Counted from the stretch's first letter, positions 1-8,726 are shown. The stretch: 64,000 nucleotides of DNA from Paractinoplanes atraurantiacus (GCF_900215205.1 NZ_OBDY01000023.1:1-64000); one strand, 5' to 3'. Notes: generated from the letters alone by a model not told the origin. Numbers and translations: made by a program.

Positions 1-691
1 AGAAGCGCAGGGTGAGGATCTTCTGCTCGCGCTTGTCGAGGGTGGCCAGGGCGGGGCCGAGGGCGACGCGGGTCTCGGCGAGTTCGAACTCGGTGTCCTC
101 GCCGCCGAGGGTGTCGCCGAGCTCGGTGGTGCCGTCGGCCGAGATCGGGGTCGACAGGGAGGTGGCGTTGTAGGCGCGGGCGCCTTCGAGGCCTTCCAGG
201 ACGTCTTCCTCGGTGACGCCCAGGTGGGCGGCGACGTCGGCGACGGTCGGGGAGCGGCCGAGGCTGTGGGTCAGGGTGCTGTTGGCCTCGGTGATGGCCA
301 GGCGCAGCTCCTGCAGGCGGCGCGGGACGCGGACGGACCAGGTGCGGTCGCGGAAGTGGCGCTTGATCTCACCGATGATGGTGGGGATCGCGTAACCCGC
401 GAAATCCACTCCACGTGAAGGGTCGAACTTGTCGATCGCCTTGATCAGGCCGACGTTGGCGGTCTGCACGAGGTCGTCGGTGGGCTCGCCGCGGCCGGAG
501 TAGCGGTGGGCGAGGTGGCGGGCCAGCGGCAGCCAGGCCTCGATCGCCCGGTCGCGCAGGGCCGCGCGGGACGGGTGACCGGCCGGCATCGCGGCCATGG
601 CGTTCAGCAGCTCGGCGGCGCTGTCGACGGGCGCCTCGGCGCCGGCCGGAATCGTCTCCGCCTCAGCAGAAGTCTTGGTCGTGACGGTCAT
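1..691 (-). CDS. RNA polymerase sigma factor, SigB/SigF/SigG family (3' end outside window)
   Basis: Alternative sigma-70 factor that directs RNA polymerase to stress or developmental promoters. Read from the complement, the product begins MTVTTKTSAEAE and shows the region-2 segment DDLVQTANVGLIKAIDKFD and the region 2.4-like segment GEIKRHFRDRTWSVRVPRR typical of SigB/SigF-type factors, followed by region 3 and the beginning of region 4 (KREQKILTLRF), where the window ends. About 230 residues are visible of a usual ~260. The ATG at 691 is preceded by a GGAGG-type site (complement of 698-704). Anti-sigma and anti-anti-sigma genes lie 1.1-1.6 kb away on the other strand, suggesting partner-switching control. 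Confidence 0.93.
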   Translation of the reverse strand, partial: MTVTTKTSAEAETIPAGAEAPVDSAAELLNAMAAMPAGHPSRAALRDRAIEAWLPLARHLAHRYSGRGEPTDDLVQTANVGLIKAIDKFDPSRGVDFAGYAIPTIIGEIKRHFRDRTWSVRVPRRLQELRLAITEANSTLTHSLGRSPTVADVAAHLGVTEEDVLEGLEGARAYNATSLSTPISADGTTELGDTLGGEDTEFELAETRVALGPALATLDKREQKILTLRF

Positions 692-960
692 GCTCTGGTC
701 CTCCCTGGCACCTACCGGAGAGCCGGTCCCGCCGTTCTTGCTGGCTGGACCCGTTCGGTCGGGTGTCCCTCTATCTCGTCGACGGTGATCGATCCGATAA
801 CCATCGACCCGCACACGTGGCCGTTCGGATATGACGACCCTAGCCGAGAGGGCCAGGAAAGACTAGCCGAAAGTATGAGTTACTTTGCGTGATAGCAACT
901 ATACGGAGCGGATCTTGCTCGCGGTCGATTGGATCGCCGCGATCCGGGCACGCCTTTGAC

Positions 961-1752
961 ATGACTTTCGCAGTGGTGACAGGTGCCTCGAGTGGCATCG
1001 GATACGAGCTGGCACGCCAATTCGCACAGAACGGCTTCGATCTGCTGATGGTGGCCGAGGACGACGGCATCGAGCAGGCCGCGGCCGACCTGCGCCGCGA
1101 CGGCGAGCGCGAGGTGATCGCGGTCCGGGCCGACCTCGCCACGTTCGAGGGAGTGGAGCAGGCGTACGCGGCGATCCGCGGCGCCGGCCGCCCGGTCGAC
1201 GCGATCGCCCTCAACGCGGGCCGTGGGCTCGGCGGCGACTTCACCCGGGAGACCGACCTCGAGGACGAGCTCGAGATCATCGCCGTCAACGTGACCTCGA
1301 CCGTGCACCTGGCCAAGCGGGTGCTGCCCGACCTGGTCGCCCGCGGCGCGGGCCGGGTGCTGTTCACCTCGTCGATCGCGTCGATGATGCCCGGCACCTA
1401 TCAGGCGGTCTACAACGCGTCGAAGTCGTTTGTGCAGTCGTTCGCCGAGGCGCTGCGGGCCGAGCTCAAGGACTCCGGGGTCACCGTCACCTCGCTGATG
1501 CCGGGCCCGACGGACACGCAGTTCTTCGAGCGGGCCGAGATGATGGACACCGCCGTCGGCACCAGTAAGAAGGACGACCCGGCCCAGGTCGCCGAGCAGG
1601 GCTTCAAGGCGCTGATGGACGGCGACGAGAAGGTCGTGGCGGGCTCGCTCAAGACGAAGGTGCAGGGTGCGGCGTCGAAGGTGATGCCGGACAAGGCCAA
1701 GGCCGAGATGCACCGCAAGATGGCCGAGCCGGGCAGCGCCAAATCGGATTAG
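961..1752 (+). CDS. SDR family NAD(P)-dependent oxidoreductase
   Basis: Classical short-chain dehydrogenase/reductase of 263 residues, substrate unknown. The glycine-rich cofactor motif TGASSGIG lies at residues 7-14, an NAG-type motif (LNAGRGLG) near residue 85, a catalytic Ser in the TSSIAS segment and the YNASK catalytic Tyr/Lys at about 151-155. I chose the ATG at 961 because the Rossmann strand begins immediately after it. Upstream extension to the GTG at 889 would add 24 unlike residues. No clear Shine-Dalgarno site precedes 961. It is divergent from the sigma factor gene and followed closely by the anti-sigma kinase gene, so it could belong to the same stress regulon (inference). Confidence 0.88.
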   Translation: MTFAVVTGASSGIGYELARQFAQNGFDLLMVAEDDGIEQAAADLRRDGEREVIAVRADLATFEGVEQAYAAIRGAGRPVDAIALNAGRGLGGDFTRETDLEDELEIIAVNVTSTVHLAKRVLPDLVARGAGRVLFTSSIASMMPGTYQAVYNASKSFVQSFAEALRAELKDSGVTVTSLMPGPTDTQFFERAEMMDTAVGTSKKDDPAQVAEQGFKALMDGDEKVVAGSLKTKVQGAASKVMPDKAKAEMHRKMAEPGSAKSD

Positions 1753-1792
1753 TACATAAGGGCCAGTGTCAGGGGCCACGGAACGGGCAAGT

Positions 1793-2218
1793 ATGGACGC
1801 CATGACTTCGCTCCGCGTCTCGGTTCCCTTTCCGGCCGCGTCGGAGCTGCGGTGCTGGAAGCTGGACGAATTCGGTGAGCTGCGCGGTCTGCGGGCCGCC
1901 CTTCGCGAGGCGATCGCTCGGGTGCCCGCGGCGGCGCAGGACGATCTGACCGACAAGGTGGCCGTGGTCGCCACCGAGCTGGCGACCAACGCGCTGCGGC
2001 ACGGGCTGCCACCGACCGAGGTTCGCCTGCTCCGGCAGGCGGACCGGCTGATCATCGACGTCGCCGATCACAATCTGGAGGCGGAGCCCCGGTTGGCCGA
2101 GGGGCGCCCGCTCGGCGCCGGCGGCCTGGGTCTGCAGCTCACGCGCACTTTCGCGATCGACGTCGGGTGGTACACGACCGACGATGCCAAGCATGTCTGG
2201 GCCAGCTTCCCGGGCTGA
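1793..2218 (+). CDS. ATP-binding anti-sigma regulatory protein (RsbW-like)
   Basis: Small GHKL/HATPase_c_2 protein of the RsbW/SpoIIAB type, expected to bind a sigma factor and to phosphorylate a STAS-domain antagonist. The N-box ELATNALRHG is at about residues 62-71, followed by a G1-like DVADHN and a G2-like GAGGLGLQL. Its length (141 residues) is normal for stand-alone family members. The start is ambiguous between ATG 1793 and ATG 1802; an upstream GTG at 1766 is less likely. A STAS gene starts 28 bp after its stop, so the two form the kinase/antagonist half of a partner-switching module. The nearby SigB-type factor is the natural candidate target. Confidence 0.87.
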   Translation: MDAMTSLRVSVPFPAASELRCWKLDEFGELRGLRAALREAIARVPAAAQDDLTDKVAVVATELATNALRHGLPPTEVRLLRQADRLIIDVADHNLEAEPRLAEGRPLGAGGLGLQLTRTFAIDVGWYTTDDAKHVWASFPG

Positions 2219-2246
2219 TCCGATCGAGTGCTGGTAGAAAAGGCCC

Positions 2247-2558
2247 GTGGCTGATTCCTACAAGATCGGCCAGGAGCGGACGGCCGACGGTGCGGCCACC
2301 CTCCTGTGCATCGACGGTGAGCTGGACATCAACGCCCGTGACGATCTGCGGGCGGCGATTCTCGGCGCGGTCGACCGCGGCGACGTCGTGGTCGACCTCG
2401 GCGGCACGACCTTCCTCGACTCCGAGGCGCTCGGTGCGCTCATCGACGGCTACAACGCGGCGGTCTCCGGCGGCACCGGCTTCCGCGTGATCAAGGCCAC
2501 CGGCGTGGTGGCCCGCGTTCTCGGCGTCTCGGGTGCGGGGGAGCTGTTCGGCTCGTAG
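2247..2558 (+). CDS. STAS-domain anti-sigma factor antagonist
   Basis: Anti-anti-sigma factor of the RsbV/SpoIIAA type, 103 residues, which in its unphosphorylated form would sequester the preceding RsbW-like protein and free the sigma factor. The core strand CIDGELDINARDDL is followed by VVVDLGGTTFLDSEALGAL. The Ser in FLDSEAL is the position phosphorylated in this family. It uses a GTG start and is co-directional with the anti-sigma gene (28 bp gap) and the following permease gene (9 bp gap), consistent with one transcript. Confidence 0.88.
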   Translation: MADSYKIGQERTADGAATLLCIDGELDINARDDLRAAILGAVDRGDVVVDLGGTTFLDSEALGALIDGYNAAVSGGTGFRVIKATGVVARVLGVSGAGELFGS

Positions 2559-2567
2559 TCTCCCGCG

Positions 2568-3791
2568 GTGGACCTGATCATTGCGGCGATCCTGCTCGCC
2601 GGCGTGCTGGCGTTCGCGGTGATCCGCCCCCGCGGGCTGCCCGAGGCGGTGGCCGCGGTGCCCGCGGCCGTGATCGCGGTCGCGGCCGGCCTGGTCCCGC
2701 TGAGCGACGCCTGGGCCGAGCTGCGTGAGCTCGGCCCGACCGTCGGCTTCCTGGCCGCGGTCCTGGTCGTCGCGCATCTGGCCGACGAGCACGGCGTCTT
2801 CCGATACGCGGGCCGGATCACGGCCGGCCTCAGCCGGGGCCGCCCGGTGCGGCTGCTCGGCGCGGTCTTCGTGGCGGCCGCGCTGACCACGGCGGTGCTG
2901 AGCCTGGACGCGACGGTCGTGCTGCTCACCCCGGTCGTGCTGGTGACGGCGGCGCGTACGGGGGTCCGGTCGCGCCCGCCCGCCTACGCGTCGGCCCATC
3001 TGGCCAACTCGGCGTCGCTGCTGCTGCCCGTCTCCAACCTGACCAACCTGCTGGCCTTCGCCGCCAGCGGCCTGACCTTCCTCGGTTTCGCGGGCGTGAT
3101 GGCGCTGCCCTGGGTGGCCGTGATCCTCGCCGAATACGTCGCCTTCCGCTGGTTCTTTCGAGACGATTTGCGAGTACGGACGGAGCCGCGGACCAACGGC
3201 GAGGACGGCCCGGCTCCGCGATACGCGCTGGTCGTGCTCGGCCTGACCCTGGCCGGTTTCGCGGTGGCGCAGCCGCTGGGCGTCCACCCGGCCTGGGTCG
3301 CGGTCGCGGGGGCCATCGCTCTCGCCGTACCCCTGCGGTCGTCGCCGTTGACTTTGATCCGTGAGGCGAACCCGGCCTTCTGCGCCTTCGTCCTGGCCCT
3401 CGGCGTCGTCGTGGCGGCGGTCCGGGTGCACGGGCTCGGCTCGCTCATCGACCATCTCGTGCCCGACGGCGAAGGGCTGGGGGAGATGCTGGCCATGGCC
3501 GGGCTCGCCGCCGTGCTGGCCAACCTGCTGAACAATCTGCCGGCCACGCTGGTGCTGCTGCCCGGCGTGGAGTCGTCGCCGGGGCTGCTGCTGGCGATGC
3601 TGATCGGCGTCAACGTCGGCCCGAACCTGACCTACGTGGGCTCGCTGGCCACGCTGTTGTGGCGGCAGATTCTGCACAACGAGGACGCGGCTCCGGACGC
3701 GCGCGTCTTCCTGCGGCTGGGGCTGCTGACGGTGCCGACCGCGCTGGCCGCGGGCGTGCTCGCGCTGTGGCTCGCCCTGCTGATGATTTAG
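2568..3791 (+). CDS. ArsB/NhaD-like (SLC13-type) membrane permease
   Basis: Polytopic inner-membrane protein of 407 residues, ion-transporter superfamily, resembling ArsB arsenite/anion permeases. It opens with a hydrophobic helix directly at the GTG start (MDLIIAAILLAGVLAFAVI). It has about ten further hydrophobic segments and two related halves, each with a polar re-entrant region: SAHLANSASLLLPVSNLTN near residue 145 and LANLLNNLPATLVLLPG near residue 320, followed by NVGPNLTYVGSLATLLW. These are typical of the family's substrate-binding hairpins. The substrate cannot be read from sequence, and no arsenic genes are nearby. It is likely co-transcribed with the STAS gene. Confidence 0.82.
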   Translation: MDLIIAAILLAGVLAFAVIRPRGLPEAVAAVPAAVIAVAAGLVPLSDAWAELRELGPTVGFLAAVLVVAHLADEHGVFRYAGRITAGLSRGRPVRLLGAVFVAAALTTAVLSLDATVVLLTPVVLVTAARTGVRSRPPAYASAHLANSASLLLPVSNLTNLLAFAASGLTFLGFAGVMALPWVAVILAEYVAFRWFFRDDLRVRTEPRTNGEDGPAPRYALVVLGLTLAGFAVAQPLGVHPAWVAVAGAIALAVPLRSSPLTLIREANPAFCAFVLALGVVVAAVRVHGLGSLIDHLVPDGEGLGEMLAMAGLAAVLANLLNNLPATLVLLPGVESSPGLLLAMLIGVNVGPNLTYVGSLATLLWRQILHNEDAAPDARVFLRLGLLTVPTALAAGVLALWLALLMI

Positions 3792-3934
3792 GGGCGCACC
3801 CCACGCCGCCGCTGCCGGGATCGGCCCGGGGATGGCCGAGGTGATCCGGTGGGGGATTCGGTGGCGGGGGTGCGACCAACGCAGTCAGTCTTGTCGATGC
3901 CCGGTGTTACAGGCAAGTAAAACTGGTTACGGAA

Positions 3935-4837
3935 CTATGCACTGCTCGGCCGTACGCCTCCGGGATCCCCGCCGCCGCCCGGAGCCGCGCCACCGCTGGG
4001 CGTGGTCGACGTGTCCACTTTGGCGGTCAGCGACACGGTGAAGCCGCTGGTCACGTCGCCGCCGGCGGTGCCGAGCTGGAGGGCGGCCGAGTCGTCGCCG
4101 AACACGTTGTCGTCGGCCAGGCTCACCTGGCTCAGGTTGGTCACCGATTTGGAGTAGCCGTTCGTGGCGTACACCAGATCGCAGGTGGCCTTGGGCAGTG
4201 CCACCTGGGAGGTGGCGATGGCCTTGGCCGAGTCGGTGATGTCGGCCTGGCTCGGGTAGACCTCGAAGTGGATGTGCGGCCATCGTCCGCTGTAGCAGGC
4301 CGGGAAGATGCTGGTGAACGTCACCTTGCCCGAGCTGTCGGCGATCTGGACCCCGCGCAGGTAGTTCTCGCCGGTGATGCCGTCGGAGTAGAGCGAGTAG
4401 TTGCCGTCCCGGTCGCAGTGCCAGACGTAGACGGCGACGTCCTTGAACGGCGCGTCGTCGTCGGCCATGTCGAGGATCGTGAGTTCGAGCGTCATGGGCA
4501 CGCCCTCGGCCGTCCCACTGGCGGTGCCGAAGCTGGAGCGGATGTCGCTGCGGACCACGCCGCTCTGCTCGAGCACGTCCGGCCCGTTCGAGCCGTCGCC
4601 GGGGTAGGGGCCGGCGGTCTCGTCCGGGATCTCGCCGGTGCTCGTCGACGCCGCGGTCGTGGCGGTGCTCGACTCCTTGCTTCCGCAGGCCGCGAGTCCC
4701 AGTGCGGCCGCCCCGATGCCGAAGCCGCGCAGCATGTTGCGCCGGCTCATCACGGTGCCCAGGTCGAAGGCCAGGCCCTGATCGGTCAGCTCCTCGTCGG
4801 GGCGGGGAAGTCGCCGTCCCTCGTACCGCTGCGTCAT
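3935..4837 (-). CDS. Tat-exported intradiol dioxygenase-like lipoprotein
   Basis: Secreted member of the protocatechuate 3,4-dioxygenase-like fold. A twin-arginine motif SRRNML (residues 31-36) leads to a lipobox LAAC with Cys51, so the protein should be exported folded and anchored by lipid. The catalytic domain starts with the conserved ETAGPYPGDG and has VWHCDRDGNYSLY and the iron-ligand region CYSGRWPHIHFEVY, which holds a Tyr and two His of the usual 2-Tyr/2-His Fe(III) site; a second Tyr is available in NYSLYS. The tail is Gly/Pro-rich and low complexity. Such secreted homologues are common in actinomycetes and their true substrates are mostly unknown. No aromatic-degradation operon is adjacent. 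Confidence 0.87.
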   Translation of the reverse strand: MTQRYEGRRLPRPDEELTDQGLAFDLGTVMSRRNMLRGFGIGAAALGLAACGSKESSTATTAASTSTGEIPDETAGPYPGDGSNGPDVLEQSGVVRSDIRSSFGTASGTAEGVPMTLELTILDMADDDAPFKDVAVYVWHCDRDGNYSLYSDGITGENYLRGVQIADSSGKVTFTSIFPACYSGRWPHIHFEVYPSQADITDSAKAIATSQVALPKATCDLVYATNGYSKSVTNLSQVSLADDNVFGDDSAALQLGTAGGDVTSGFTVSLTAKVDTSTTPSGGAAPGGGGDPGGVRPSSA

Positions 4838-4917
4838 CCGTCAGCTCCTCGTCGTGTTGCCGCACGTTTCGATCGAGCCTAGGAAGATTTTTTATGTGAA
4901 AGGTATGAATGCCCTGT

Positions 4918-6465
4918 TCAGGACGTATGCCGTGCGGCCTGTCGGAGGTCCAGCTCGTCGATGATGTCGCGGGCCACGTCCTGGTCCACCTTGTGGTCGC
5001 GGACCGCGGTGGCCAGGGCGAGGCGCTGGGCGTCGAAGCTCGCGTCGAAGTCGGCCGCCGGCTGGGCGGCGGCCCCGGCGACGATCTGCTCGGCCGCCTC
5101 GCGCTCAGCTCGTTCCTCGGCTTGTTCGGCGGCCAGGTCGAACTTCAGCCCGCGGGCCAGCCAGCCGATCGTGGTGCCCTGGATCAGCAGGGTGCCAAGC
5201 GTGACGATCAGCGCGATGGCCTGGATGGCGTCGCGGCCGGGGAACGGCGCGCCCGAGGCGGTGTGCTCGGGGACACCGGCCGCGGCGGCCAGCGTGAGGA
5301 TGCCGCGCATGCCGGTCCAGCCGACCAGCAGGGTCTCCTTGCGTGTCGGCGGTTCCTGCGGCTTGACGCCGCGCTTGCGGCGCTCCTCCTCGCGCAGCTT
5401 CCAGCGGGCGCGGTAGTACACGTCCTCCTTGACCCGGCGCTTGCGGCGCGCGTCCCGCTGCCGGTAGCGCTCGAACAGCACGAACACCCCGAACAGCCGG
5501 AACAGGATCGCCACCACCAGCAGCACCCCGGCCGCGACCAGGGTGCGGGTCAGGCCCGGGTCCTCCTCCTTGGCCAGATCCTGAAGGACGAACTTCAATT
5601 GCAGGCCGATGTACGCGAAGACGAAGGTCTCCAGCAGGAAATCGAGCACCGGCCAGACGTTGTTCTCCTGGATCCGGGTCAGATAGCCGCCCGGATACTG
5701 GAAGTTCGGGTCGAGCGACAGGTTCAGCGTGATCGCGAAGGCGGCCGCCACCACGGCCAGGATGCCCGAGGCGTGCGCTTCCTCGGCGGCCAGGAACGCG
5801 GTGAACGGCACGAGCAGCACCAGCGTCGTCTCGAGCGTCGGATTGCGCAGCCGCTTGCGGATCAGCAGGGCGGCCGAGGCGAAGGCGCCGCCGATGAGCA
5901 GCCCGAGGATGGCGTTGCGGAAGAACTCGCCCACGCCGCCGCCGAAGGTCGCGTGCTCGCCGTTGACCGCGCCCACGGCGATGGCGAACAGGGTCAGCGC
6001 GGTGGCGTCGTTGACCAGGCTCTCCCCGGTGAGCACCGAGGTCGCCCGTTTCGGAAGCCCCATCTCCTCGCCGTGCGAGACCGTGGTGATCGTGTCGGGC
6101 GGCGCCAGCACCGAGCCCAGCACGAAGGCGGTGGCCAGCCCGATCGTCGGCAGGATCCACGACGTGACGTAGCCGAGCACGCCGGCGGTCAGCACCACGA
6201 GGATCACGCCCAGGTTGATGATCGGCCGCAGGTTCGCCCCGAACGACGCGAACGACGCCCCGCGGGTCGCCGAGTAGAGCAGCGGCGGCACCACGAGCGC
6301 GAGGATCACCTCGCTCTCCAGCTCCAGCCGCGGCACGCCGGGGATGAAGGAGGCCGCGGCCGCGAGCACCACGATGATCCAGCCCGGCTCCACGCCCCGC
6401 CGCTTGGCGAGCGACGAGACCGCGATGCCACAGCCGATGATCAGCAGGATCTGTACGCCGTTCAC
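4918..6465 (-). CDS. Na+/H+ (cation:proton) antiporter, CPA1 family
   Basis: Integral membrane exchanger of 515 residues that would trade H+ for Na+ or another monovalent cation. About ten to twelve hydrophobic helices occupy residues 1-430. Family signatures include LAPPDTITT near residue 124 and ESLVNDATALTLF near 148, with the conserved Asp of the ND motif expected to carry the ion. A large charged loop (about residues 320-375, rich in Arg/Lys/Glu) separates the last helices, and the C-terminal ~80 residues form a charged cytosolic tail. The start is GTG at 6465. It converges with nothing; it follows the TetR gene in the same direction with a 26 bp gap. Confidence 0.9.
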   Translation of the reverse strand: MNGVQILLIIGCGIAVSSLAKRRGVEPGWIIVVLAAAASFIPGVPRLELESEVILALVVPPLLYSATRGASFASFGANLRPIINLGVILVVLTAGVLGYVTSWILPTIGLATAFVLGSVLAPPDTITTVSHGEEMGLPKRATSVLTGESLVNDATALTLFAIAVGAVNGEHATFGGGVGEFFRNAILGLLIGGAFASAALLIRKRLRNPTLETTLVLLVPFTAFLAAEEAHASGILAVVAAAFAITLNLSLDPNFQYPGGYLTRIQENNVWPVLDFLLETFVFAYIGLQLKFVLQDLAKEEDPGLTRTLVAAGVLLVVAILFRLFGVFVLFERYRQRDARRKRRVKEDVYYRARWKLREEERRKRGVKPQEPPTRKETLLVGWTGMRGILTLAAAAGVPEHTASGAPFPGRDAIQAIALIVTLGTLLIQGTTIGWLARGLKFDLAAEQAEERAEREAAEQIVAGAAAQPAADFDASFDAQRLALATAVRDHKVDQDVARDIIDELDLRQAARHTS

Positions 6466-6491
6466 TTGATCAGGCTAGTGAAAGATCGCGC

Positions 6492-7013
6492 TCAGGGGTG
6501 CAACCCGGCGCTGACGATCCGGATCATGCGCCCCCGGTCGGGGGCGGCGACGCACGCGTTCAGCAGCGCCTTCACATCGGCGCGGGTGACGTCGGCTCGT
6601 ACCGCTCCGGCCTGCTGAGCCTCCGTGAGCAGGGCCGACTCCAGGCCTTCGAGGTCGTGGCCGGTGCGCGCGGCGGCCGCCTCGATGTCGAAGCCGCCGC
6701 CGCTGAGCGCCTCGGCCAGACCGCGATCCTGGGTGGCGCGCCCGGCCAGGAAGGCGAAGAAGCGGTAGAAGGCGTCACCGGGTGTGTCAGTGCGCCGGAT
6801 CCGCTCGGCCTCGGCGTAGATCTCGGCCACCTCGGCGCCGACGATGGCCTCGAAGAGGCTTTCCTTGGTGGGGAAGTGCCGGCTGACCGTGCCGGTGCCC
6901 ACCCCGGCCCGGCGGCCGATCTCCGCGACCGAGACGGACAGGCCGTCCTCGGCGAAGGCCGTCATGGCCGCCTCGATCACCTTGGCCCGGTTGCGCTCGG
7001 CGTCCGCCCGCAC
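6492..7013 (-). CDS. TetR/AcrR family transcriptional regulator
   Basis: One-component repressor of 173 residues. The N-terminal helix-turn-helix is clear (VAEIGRRAGVGTGTVSRHFPTKESLFEAIV, split around residues 27-56), and the C-terminal ligand-binding domain is short. The GTG start at 7013 has AAGGAG five bases upstream. It is divergent from an SDR gene, and the intergenic region carries two near-identical inverted repeats that are the obvious operators. It therefore most likely represses itself and the SDR. Confidence 0.9.
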   Translation of the reverse strand: MRADAERNRAKVIEAAMTAFAEDGLSVSVAEIGRRAGVGTGTVSRHFPTKESLFEAIVGAEVAEIYAEAERIRRTDTPGDAFYRFFAFLAGRATQDRGLAEALSGGGFDIEAAAARTGHDLEGLESALLTEAQQAGAVRADVTRADVKALLNACVAAPDRGRMIRIVSAGLHP

Positions 7014-7030
7014 ATCGTCTCCTTGCTAAA

Positions 7031-7046
7031 CGGGATGGCTATCCCG
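7031..7046. promoter_or_regulatory. Candidate TetR operator, copy 1
   Basis: CGGGATGGCTATCCCG is an inverted repeat with CGGGAT/ATCCCG arms. It sits 17 bp outside the TetR start codon. A second copy with the same flanking TAAA lies 28 bp further on. Function is inferred from position between divergent TetR and SDR genes. Confidence 0.7.
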
Positions 7047-7058
7047 CATAGTCGTAAA

Positions 7059-7074
7059 CGGGACAGGCATCCCG
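7059..7074. promoter_or_regulatory. Candidate TetR operator, copy 2
   Basis: CGGGACAGGCATCCCG, an inverted repeat with CGGGA/TCCCG arms, is preceded by TAAA like copy 1. The centre-to-centre spacing to copy 1 is 28 bp. It ends 18 bp before the SDR start at 7093, so binding would block the SDR promoter. Confidence 0.7.
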
Positions 7075-7092
7075 ATTATAGGAGGGTTCCGC

Positions 7093-7953
7093 ATGTGGAC
7101 CACTGCCGACATTCCTGACCTGACCGGCCGGACCGCGCTGGTCACCGGCGCCACCTCCGGGCTGGGCCTGATCGTGGCCCAGCGGCTGCGGGCGAAAGGG
7201 GCGACCGTCATCGCGGCCGGCCGCACCGACGTGGACCTGGGTGATCTGGCCTCGGTGCGCGCGTTCGCGGCCGGGATCGACCATCCGATCGACCTGCTGG
7301 TCAACAACGCCGGGCTGATGATTCCGCCGTACGGGAAGACCGTGGACGGCCGGGAGCAGCAGTTCGGCGTCAACCATCTCGGGCACTTCGCGCTGACCGG
7401 GCTGCTGATCGACCGGCTGGCCGGGTGTCGGGTCGTCACGGTCGCCAGCAATGCGCATCGCGGCGGCACGATCGACTTCGACGATCTCGACTGGGCGCGT
7501 GGCTACGACCGGATGGCCGCGTATCGCCGGTCGAAGCTGGCCAATCTGCTCTTCGCGTTCGAGCTGGGGCGGCGCTACCCGGGGATCGTCAGCGTGGCCG
7601 CCCATCCCGGCGCGGCCCGGACGCCGCTGATGCGCCACAGTCCCTGGCATTTCCGGTTCGTCACGTCAGAGCGTACGAAATGGGCGTTCTCGTGGTTGAT
7701 CCAGAGCGCCGAGGCGGGAGCCCAGCCGTTGCTGCGAGCGGCGACGGACCCGGCGGTGAAGACCGGCGAGTATTACGGGCCGGACGGGTGGGGGCAGTTC
7801 ACCGGGCGGCCGGTGGCGGTCTCCGCGGCCGCCGAGGCTTACGACACCTCGCTGGCGGCGAGGCTCTGGGAGACCTCGGAGCGGCTCACCGCAGTGCGGT
7901 GGCCGCCACCTGACCGGTCAGCGCTCGATCAGGGCGAACACGCCCCAGCCTAG
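7093..7953 (+). CDS. SDR family oxidoreductase (retinol-dehydrogenase-like)
   Basis: Short-chain dehydrogenase of 286 residues. The cofactor motif TGATSGLG is at about residues 19-26, NNAG at about 76-79, a VASNAH segment carries the catalytic Ser, and the active site reads YRRSK (Tyr near 139). The long C-terminal part (AAHPGAARTPLMRH and beyond) is typical of WW-oxidoreductase/retinol-dehydrogenase-like SDRs. The start is supported by AGGAGG (7081-7086) seven bases upstream. It is probably the target of the divergent TetR regulator. Its 3' end overlaps the convergent methyltransferase gene by 36 bp. Confidence 0.9.
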   Translation: MWTTADIPDLTGRTALVTGATSGLGLIVAQRLRAKGATVIAAGRTDVDLGDLASVRAFAAGIDHPIDLLVNNAGLMIPPYGKTVDGREQQFGVNHLGHFALTGLLIDRLAGCRVVTVASNAHRGGTIDFDDLDWARGYDRMAAYRRSKLANLLFAFELGRRYPGIVSVAAHPGAARTPLMRHSPWHFRFVTSERTKWAFSWLIQSAEAGAQPLLRAATDPAVKTGEYYGPDGWGQFTGRPVAVSAAAEAYDTSLAARLWETSERLTAVRWPPPDRSALDQGEHAPA

Positions 7954-8658
7954 GTAATCGCGCTGGTAGCGGACGTGGCTCACCGGGGCGGTGTCGAGCT
8001 CGGCCCGCATCTCGGCGTGCAGGGGATCGGTCGGGTTGGCGTCGAGCCAGCGCCGGATGTTGAGCCAGTGCGCCGCCTCGTAGCGGTCCCAGTCGTCCTG
8101 GTTCGAGAGCATCATCTCGACCACGTCGTAGCCGAGGTCGCCGAAGTGCGCGACCAGGCCGGGCAGGTCGCGAAGATCGTCCTTCGCGGCCATGTGGCAC
8201 GCCGTGACCGTCTCCTGGTCGGGTGGGTCGAGCCGCCAATACGGCTCGCCGATCAGGAGCATGCCGCCCGGTTTGAGACTGCGCTGGATGATCTTGATGG
8301 TGCCCTCGATGCCGTCGCCGATCCACGTCGCTCCGATGCAAGCCGCGATGTCGGACTTGTCGGGCGAAACGAACGTGGCCGCGTCACCGTGGCGGAACTC
8401 GACGCTGACGCCGAGCTCGGTCGCGCGCTGCGTCGCTTCCGAAACCCACGTGGTCGAGATGTCCACTCCGACGCCGGTGATGCCGTAGTCGCGGGCCCAG
8501 GTGCACAGCATCTCGCCCCGTCCGGAGCAGAAGTCGACCAGCGTCGTGCCGGGCGTCAGCTTGAGGACCCGGCCGAGGTCGGCCAGCTTGGCCGGCGAGA
8601 AGGGGTTGAGGATCCGGAGGTCACCCTCGCGGATGAGGAACTGCCGTGGGAGATCCAT
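7918..8658 (-). CDS. Class I SAM-dependent methyltransferase
   Basis: Rossmann-fold methyltransferase of 246 residues. Motif I is VDFCSGRGEMLC, followed by GVGVDIS (motif II region), RHGDAATF and LKPGGMLLIGEPYW. I chose the ATG at 8658 (MDLPRQFLIREGD). The longer reading frame up to 8757 would run into the glyA riboswitch on the opposite strand and adds unlike residues. The acceptor substrate is not recognisable. The gene is divergent from glyA and convergent with the SDR. Confidence 0.85.
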   Translation of the reverse strand: MDLPRQFLIREGDLRILNPFSPAKLADLGRVLKLTPGTTLVDFCSGRGEMLCTWARDYGITGVGVDISTTWVSEATQRATELGVSVEFRHGDAATFVSPDKSDIAACIGATWIGDGIEGTIKIIQRSLKPGGMLLIGEPYWRLDPPDQETVTACHMAAKDDLRDLPGLVAHFGDLGYDVVEMMLSNQDDWDRYEAAHWLNIRRWLDANPTDPLHAEMRAELDTAPVSHVRYQRDYLGWGVFALIER

Positions 8659-8726
8659 ATGAAGGCCGACCCTATGAAGCGGCTCACGGCGCACGCAAAG
8701 GGTTTTCCGCCCGGTATGCTGGGCCC

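Noticed and set aside
889..960. Upstream extension of the first SDR to the GTG at 889
   Set aside because: The added 24 residues are unlike SDR N-termini, while ATG 961 is directly followed by the first Rossmann strand.
4909..6618. 569-codon frame antisense to the antiporter gene
   Set aside because: Composition is that of a shadow frame; the minus strand encodes a clear CPA1 antiporter.
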